64,000 nucleotides of DNA from Rhodoblastus sp963828185 (GTDB lineage Bacteria > Pseudomonadota > Alphaproteobacteria > Rhizobiales > Beijerinckiaceae), in assembly GCA_963828185.1 (NCBI GenBank), contig CAWHDV010000006.1, positions 11,868 through 75,867 of the forward strand. Direction: 5' to 3'. The notes under the pieces are model-generated. The model did no database searches, had not been told where the DNA came from, and saw only the letters and a program-made list of their open reading frames with translations. Made by a program: the position numbers and the translations under genes. Numbering within the stretch: the stretch's first letter is position 1; each line of letters begins with the position of its first letter. Positions 60,657 to 64,000 of the stretch are shown piece by piece.

Positions 60657-60685
60657 CTGCTAGAACGCGTGGCCCGCAAAGTCAA
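60657..60685 (-). promoter_or_regulatory. Candidate promoter of the rplU-rpmA operon
   Basis: On the minus strand TTGACT (60685-60680) and TAGCAG (60662-60657) are separated by 17 bases, about 237 bases before the rplU start. The -35 is good and the -10 is weak. The transcript would carry a leader containing the inverted repeat at 60462-60481. Confidence 0.4.
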
Positions 60686-60825
60686 GGACGAATTGCGGAC
60701 CGCGCGCCGCAGCGCGGATTTTGCGCTTTGTGTGGCGAGGCCCTTGCGCCTTTGCGCGCGGCCATGTTATTGCGCCGCCTCACCACCGGTTCGGACTGAT
60801 TTGCCGAGCCGCCGCACCTTGGATT

Positions 60826-60915
60826 GGAGAGGTGGCAGAGTGGTCGAATGCACCGCACTCGAAATGCGGCATACGGGCAACCGTATCGGGGGTTCGAATC
60901 CCTCCCTCTCCGCCA
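60826..60915 (+). tRNA. tRNA-Ser (anticodon CGA)
   Basis: The 90-base class II tRNA has acceptor GGAGAGG paired with CCTCTCC, the anticodon loop CTCGAAA (anticodon CGA, serine codon UCG), a long variable arm (ATACGGGCAACCGTAT) and a T arm with GTTCGAATCC. CCA is encoded at 60913-60915. The size of the variable arm confirms serine. Confidence 0.96.
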
Positions 60916-60967
60916 GTTTATTTCCTAATGAATTGAATAATTTTGTTAATTTTTTGAGCGCCGCGCG

Positions 60968-60991
60968 TCGGTCTTACAATCGGTCTTACAA
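60968..60991. repeat. 12-base tandem duplication after tRNA-Ser
   Basis: TCGGTCTTACAA occurs twice in direct, gapless tandem, 53 bases after the tRNA-Ser end. The rest of 60916-61146 has no recognisable gene. tRNA-Ser genes are frequent integration sites, but I found no integrase and no copy of the tRNA 3' end nearby. Confidence 0.8.
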
Positions 60992-61146
60992 CGCGACGAG
61001 GTGTTATTCCGATATCCACGCCGCGCGCGCCCGCTTTGACGGGGCGCCCGGTGATGCTCCGAGCTAATTCTCCGCCAACTCGGTCGGAAGCGCCGCCTCT
61101 CTGCGAGAAAATCGCGCGAGGACTGGGCTGCGCTCTGGCGGCGCCC

Positions 61147-62619
61147 TCAGCGGAAGGGTGGTTCGTCAAAAGAGCGCAGCTTGCGCGAATGCAGCGTCTC
61201 TCGGTTTTTCCGAAGGAGGTCGAGCGCCGCCAGGCCGATTCTGAGGTGCTGAGACACGGCGCGCTCATAAAAGGCGCTGGCCGCGCCAGGCAGCTTGATC
61301 TCGCCGTGCAGCGGTTTGTCCGAAACACACAGAAGCGCGCCATAGGGCACGCGCAGCCGGAAGCCTTGCGTCGCGACCGTTCCCAACTCCATGTCCACGG
61401 CGATGGCGCGGGACATGTCGATGCGGCGACGCTCCTGCCTCCAGCGCAACTCCCAGTTTCGGTCGTCGTAGGTGACGACAGTGCCCGTGCGCAATCGTTT
61501 CTTCAGCGCTTCGCCGCAGTCGCCGGTGATGGCCGCGGCGGCATCCTGCAAGGCGACCTGGACTTCGGCCAGAGCCGGTATCGGCACGTCGGTCGGCACG
61601 AGCCCATCAAGCACGTGGTCCTGCCGAAGATAGGCGTGCGCCAAAACATAATCGCCGATCTGCTGCGACAAGCGCAGGCCGCCGCAATGGCCCACCATCA
61701 GCCAGCAATGCGGGCGCAAGACCGCGAGGTGGTCGGTCATGGTCTTCGCGTTCGACGGGCCGACGCCGATATTGACAAGGGTTACGCCCTGTTTGTCCGG
61801 CGTAGCAAGATGGTAGGCGGGCATCTGCGAGCCGCGCCACGGCGAGGAGCCGACCAGCGCGGCGGCTTTTTCGGGCGGACAGCTCGCGTCGACGCTCACA
61901 TTGCCCGGAAGGTGCAGACGGTCATAGGGACCGCCGGAGCGCAATTGCTCCAGGCCCCATTGAATGAACTGATCGACATAGCGATGATAATTGGTCAACA
62001 GAATCCAGGGCTGCACCAGGCGCCAGTCCGAGCCCGTGTAATGAACCAGGCGACGCAGCGAATAGTCGACCCGAACGGCGTCGAAAAGCGCCAGCGGTCG
62101 CGGCTCCCCTTGGCGAAATTCCCGCAAACCGTCGGCGATTTCGTCGTCCACGAGGGAGAGAAGCGGAACCGGAAAAGCCCGGGCCAACTCTTCCGCAGTG
62201 ACTGTCTCGCCGAGATCGTCAAGGGATTCCGTCACAAAAGGATAGGGAATTTCCTGGCCGCCATAGCCGACCTCGAGGGTTGCGCCATATTCGGCGGTCA
62301 GCGGCCGGAGTTGTTCGAGGAGATAGTTTCTGAAGGCGGACGGTTGAGTCACCGTCGTCGCATAGACGCCAGGCGCGGCGAATTTCGCGAAAGCGCGGCG
62401 ATTGGACGGTCGGTCGCCACTTGGGAGATACGACACGCGCAGCTCTGGATAACGAAATCCAAGGCGAGTCTGCTCGGACGGGCCAAGGCGACGGTCGCGA
62501 AAATCGTCGAGCGCGGCGCGCAGCGAGTCGGTCGACGCCGAATACAGAAGCTCGAGTTCGGTCACCGCTTCTTCGGGCGTGGCGAATGGCCGTCTGTATG
62601 GCGCAAATTGATCATTCAT
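61147..62619 (-). CDS. amn: AMP nucleosidase
   Basis: Amn splits AMP to adenine and ribose-5-phosphate, controlling AMP levels. The 490-residue protein has the N-terminal AMN domain (FATPEEAVTELELLYSASTD) and a C-terminal phosphorylase-like domain with NIGVGPSNAKTMTDHLAVLR, CWLMVGHCGGLR and the catalytic block AVDMELGTVATQGFRLRVPY, followed by LLCVSDKPLHGEIKLPG. The ATG at 62619 matches the family N terminus; the frame is open to 62808 upstream but that part is unlike the family. It ends 232 bases from tRNA-Ser, in the opposite direction. Confidence 0.95.
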   Translation of the reverse strand: MNDQFAPYRRPFATPEEAVTELELLYSASTDSLRAALDDFRDRRLGPSEQTRLGFRYPELRVSYLPSGDRPSNRRAFAKFAAPGVYATTVTQPSAFRNYLLEQLRPLTAEYGATLEVGYGGQEIPYPFVTESLDDLGETVTAEELARAFPVPLLSLVDDEIADGLREFRQGEPRPLALFDAVRVDYSLRRLVHYTGSDWRLVQPWILLTNYHRYVDQFIQWGLEQLRSGGPYDRLHLPGNVSVDASCPPEKAAALVGSSPWRGSQMPAYHLATPDKQGVTLVNIGVGPSNAKTMTDHLAVLRPHCWLMVGHCGGLRLSQQIGDYVLAHAYLRQDHVLDGLVPTDVPIPALAEVQVALQDAAAAITGDCGEALKKRLRTGTVVTYDDRNWELRWRQERRRIDMSRAIAVDMELGTVATQGFRLRVPYGALLCVSDKPLHGEIKLPGAASAFYERAVSQHLRIGLAALDLLRKNRETLHSRKLRSFDEPPFR

Positions 62620-62947
62620 GCGCAGAGTCCAGGCTCGAAGGTTCTTCCGGTCATGTTCCACGACGGCGCCGGCGGCAGCTACGCAGCGCATAGATTTCAA
62701 ATAGGGCTCCGTGCGACGAATAATGAGCCCTTCGCGCGACGATTGGACGAATAAATCGAGGCCGCCTCGAACTGGGCCAAAAACGGACATTTGCCGATCT
62801 CCGATCAAGCCGACCGCGCGGCGCCGGCATTTTCTGGATCATCAACAGCCTCGAAAGGGTCCCCAGCGTTCCGCAGTTGGACGCCGTATTGCTTCACCTT
62901 GAACAGCGCCATTGGCGGAGTCGGCCCTCCAGCCGCTGGCGAGGACC
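62620..62947. other. Intergenic region upstream of amn
   Basis: These 328 bases between the truncated PLP-enzyme gene and amn (both minus) have no gene that I recognise. The amn promoter is expected here. The in-frame upward extension of amn to 62808 shows no family similarity. Confidence 0.5.
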
Positions 62948-64000
62948 TCACCGACGACGACCAGGTCGCCCGAGAATTGACAAAGCCTGGTCGAGATCGG
63001 CGATCAGATCGTCGGCATTTTCGATGCCGACAGACAGGCGAATGAGGGCCGGGGTAATGCCCAGCCTGAGTTTTTCGTCCGCCGCCAGATCAGAGTGCGT
63101 CATCGCCGCCGGGTGGCTGGCCAGCAACTCAGTGCCTCCGAGTGAAACCGCGAGCTTGATGACCTTGAGGCGGTCGAGCACGGCGAACGCCTCGGCTTCG
63201 CCGCCTCCGACCTCGAAGCTGAAGGTCGATCCGGGGCCTTTGCACTGGCGTTCGAAAACCAGCCGATCGGCGTGATCCGCCGGAAGCAAGCCGAGATACC
63301 AGACCGTCTTGACCTGCTTGTGCTGGCTGAGAAAAGCGGCGATCTGGCGGGCGTTGTCGGCTGCAGCGCTCATGCGCAGTTTCAAAGTTTCGAGCGAGCG
63401 CATCAGCAGCCAGCCGGTTTCCGGGTCGCACATCGTCCCAGTATGGTGCGCATACCGCGGATGGGATCGAGATGCTCTCGCGACCCCGAGCAACAGCCGG
63501 CGATCAGATCCGAATGGCCGCCGACGTATTTGGTCAACGAGGTGACGACGAGGTCGGCGCCAAGAGCGAGCGGCGTCTGGAAAAGTGGGCCGAGCATCGT
63601 ATTGTCAACGATGATGACGGGTCGGCGCGCCGTCTCGCCGATGGCGTCGGCGGCGAGGCGAACCGCGGTCATATCGACGAGACCGTTGGTCGGATTGGCC
63701 GGGGTTTCGACATAAATCCCGGCGACCGGGCCGCGGGCCCGCGCTCGTTCCGCCGCCTCGGCCAGCGCCGTGGCGCCGCCCTCCGCCGGAAAGCCGATCG
63801 GCGTGACGCCGAACTGCGGCAGAATGTTCTTCAGCAGGAAATCGGTCCTGCCATAGACGGGATCGGAGTGGAGCAGCACGTCGCCCGGCCTGACATAGGC
63901 CCATAGGTGGTGGAAATGGCTGCCATGCCCGAGGCGAAGACCAGGCTGGCTTCCGCCGCGTCCCAGCTGGCGAGCCGGTCTTCCAGCATCTCCAGATCGG
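62948..64000 (-). pseudogene. PLP-dependent Cys/Met metabolism enzyme (cystathionine gamma-synthase/lyase family), frameshifted, 5' end outside window
   Basis: Members of this family interconvert cystathionine, homocysteine, methionine and cysteine. Three frames must be joined: DLEMLEDRLASWDAAEASLV to AAISTT (64000 to about 63912), WAYVRPGDVLLHSDPVYG to GMRTILG (about 63910-63430), and TMCDPETGWLLMRSLETLKL to the stop at 62948. The middle part has the PLP lysine in TSLTKYVGGHSDLIAG and the YVETPANPT motif. The last part has GGTELLASHPAAMTHSDL and IRLSVGIENADDLIADLD. Frame changes lie near 63910 and 63430. Flanking sequence is intact, so assembly indels are plausible. Specificity within the family is unresolved. 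Confidence 0.8.

Noticed and set aside
60826..61146. An integrated element at tRNA-Ser
   Set aside because: No integrase, no repeated tRNA end and no foreign genes; only a 12-base duplication is present.

Overview
This 64 kb window is a high-GC chromosomal segment from an alphaproteobacterium, most likely of the order Hyphomicrobiales (Rhizobiales), and perhaps close to the Beijerinckiaceae/Methylocystaceae. The order comes from gene content and order: a detached F0 operon atpI-atpB-atpE-atpF'-atpF, a PodJ-like polarity protein, an MbfA-type membrane ferritin, and the block rplU-rpmA-GNAT-obgE-proB-proA-nadD-rsfS-rlmH-envC-ctpA-YibQ-rppH. The family is an inference: a PEP carboxylase and a nitrogenase-associated ArsC-like protein next to a ferredoxin-NADP reductase fit methylotrophic or diazotrophic relatives, but no diagnostic C1 or nif gene is present.

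Layout. 1-1452: C-terminal part of SMC. 1.5-5.2 kb: a TMEM175-like channel, then the F0 ATP synthase operon with a clear promoter, structured leader, intra-operon hairpin and terminator. 5.2-8.8 kb (minus): ppc, a small AT-richer gene coupled to it, and a NUDIX hydrolase. 8.9-13.1 kb: mbfA, a metallophosphoesterase, a basic AT-hook-like protein, the ArsC-like protein and fpr. 13.1-17.2 kb: a composite inverted repeat, a PEP-CTERM protein, a frameshifted membrane glycosyltransferase and a small YdhR-like protein. 17.2-24.1 kb: tRNA-Thr, a small basic protein, murA and a 1639-residue PodJ-like protein. 24.3-30.9 kb: a MerR regulator and a beta-oxidation operon (acyl-CoA dehydrogenase, thiolase, FadB/J-like protein, frameshifted DsbA-fold isomerase) behind a promoter whose -10 lies in a perfect inverted repeat. 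31-39.4 kb: a second PEP-CTERM gene divergent from a complete dTDP-L-rhamnose operon (rfbB-C-D-A), then a 1254-residue multidomain glycosyltransferase. 39.7-45.2 kb (minus): a type I secretion ABC exporter, HlyD adaptor and Sel1-repeat protein in overlapping frames. 45.7-47.1 kb: rpsU with tandem repeats across its stop codon, and a TPR lipoprotein. 47.2-60.4 kb (minus): the conserved ribosome/proline/cell-envelope block. 60.8-64 kb: tRNA-Ser, AMP nucleosidase and a frameshifted, truncated PLP-dependent transsulfuration enzyme.

How genes work together. rfbA-D make dTDP-rhamnose, and the large downstream protein has three putative sugar-handling domains that could use it for a surface polysaccharide. 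PEP-CTERM proteins and a type I exporter lie nearby, so 31-45 kb looks like a cell-surface locus. The fatty-acid operon has matched dehydrogenase, hydratase/dehydrogenase and thiolase steps. EnvC and CtpA overlap by one base and belong to peptidoglycan remodelling. MurA and the PodJ-like protein link cell-wall synthesis with polarity.

Four genes (a GT39-like glycosyltransferase, a chromene-carboxylate-isomerase-like gene, rlmH and the terminal PLP enzyme) carry frameshifts while keeping well-preserved sequence on both sides. This may reflect indel errors in the assembly as much as true gene decay. I found no CRISPR array, rRNA, intact insertion sequence or prophage. I did not find an unambiguous new system. 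The best candidates for new biology are the multidomain glycosyltransferase, the type I exporter/Sel1 unit, the small gene coupled to ppc, and several palindromic regulatory candidates.
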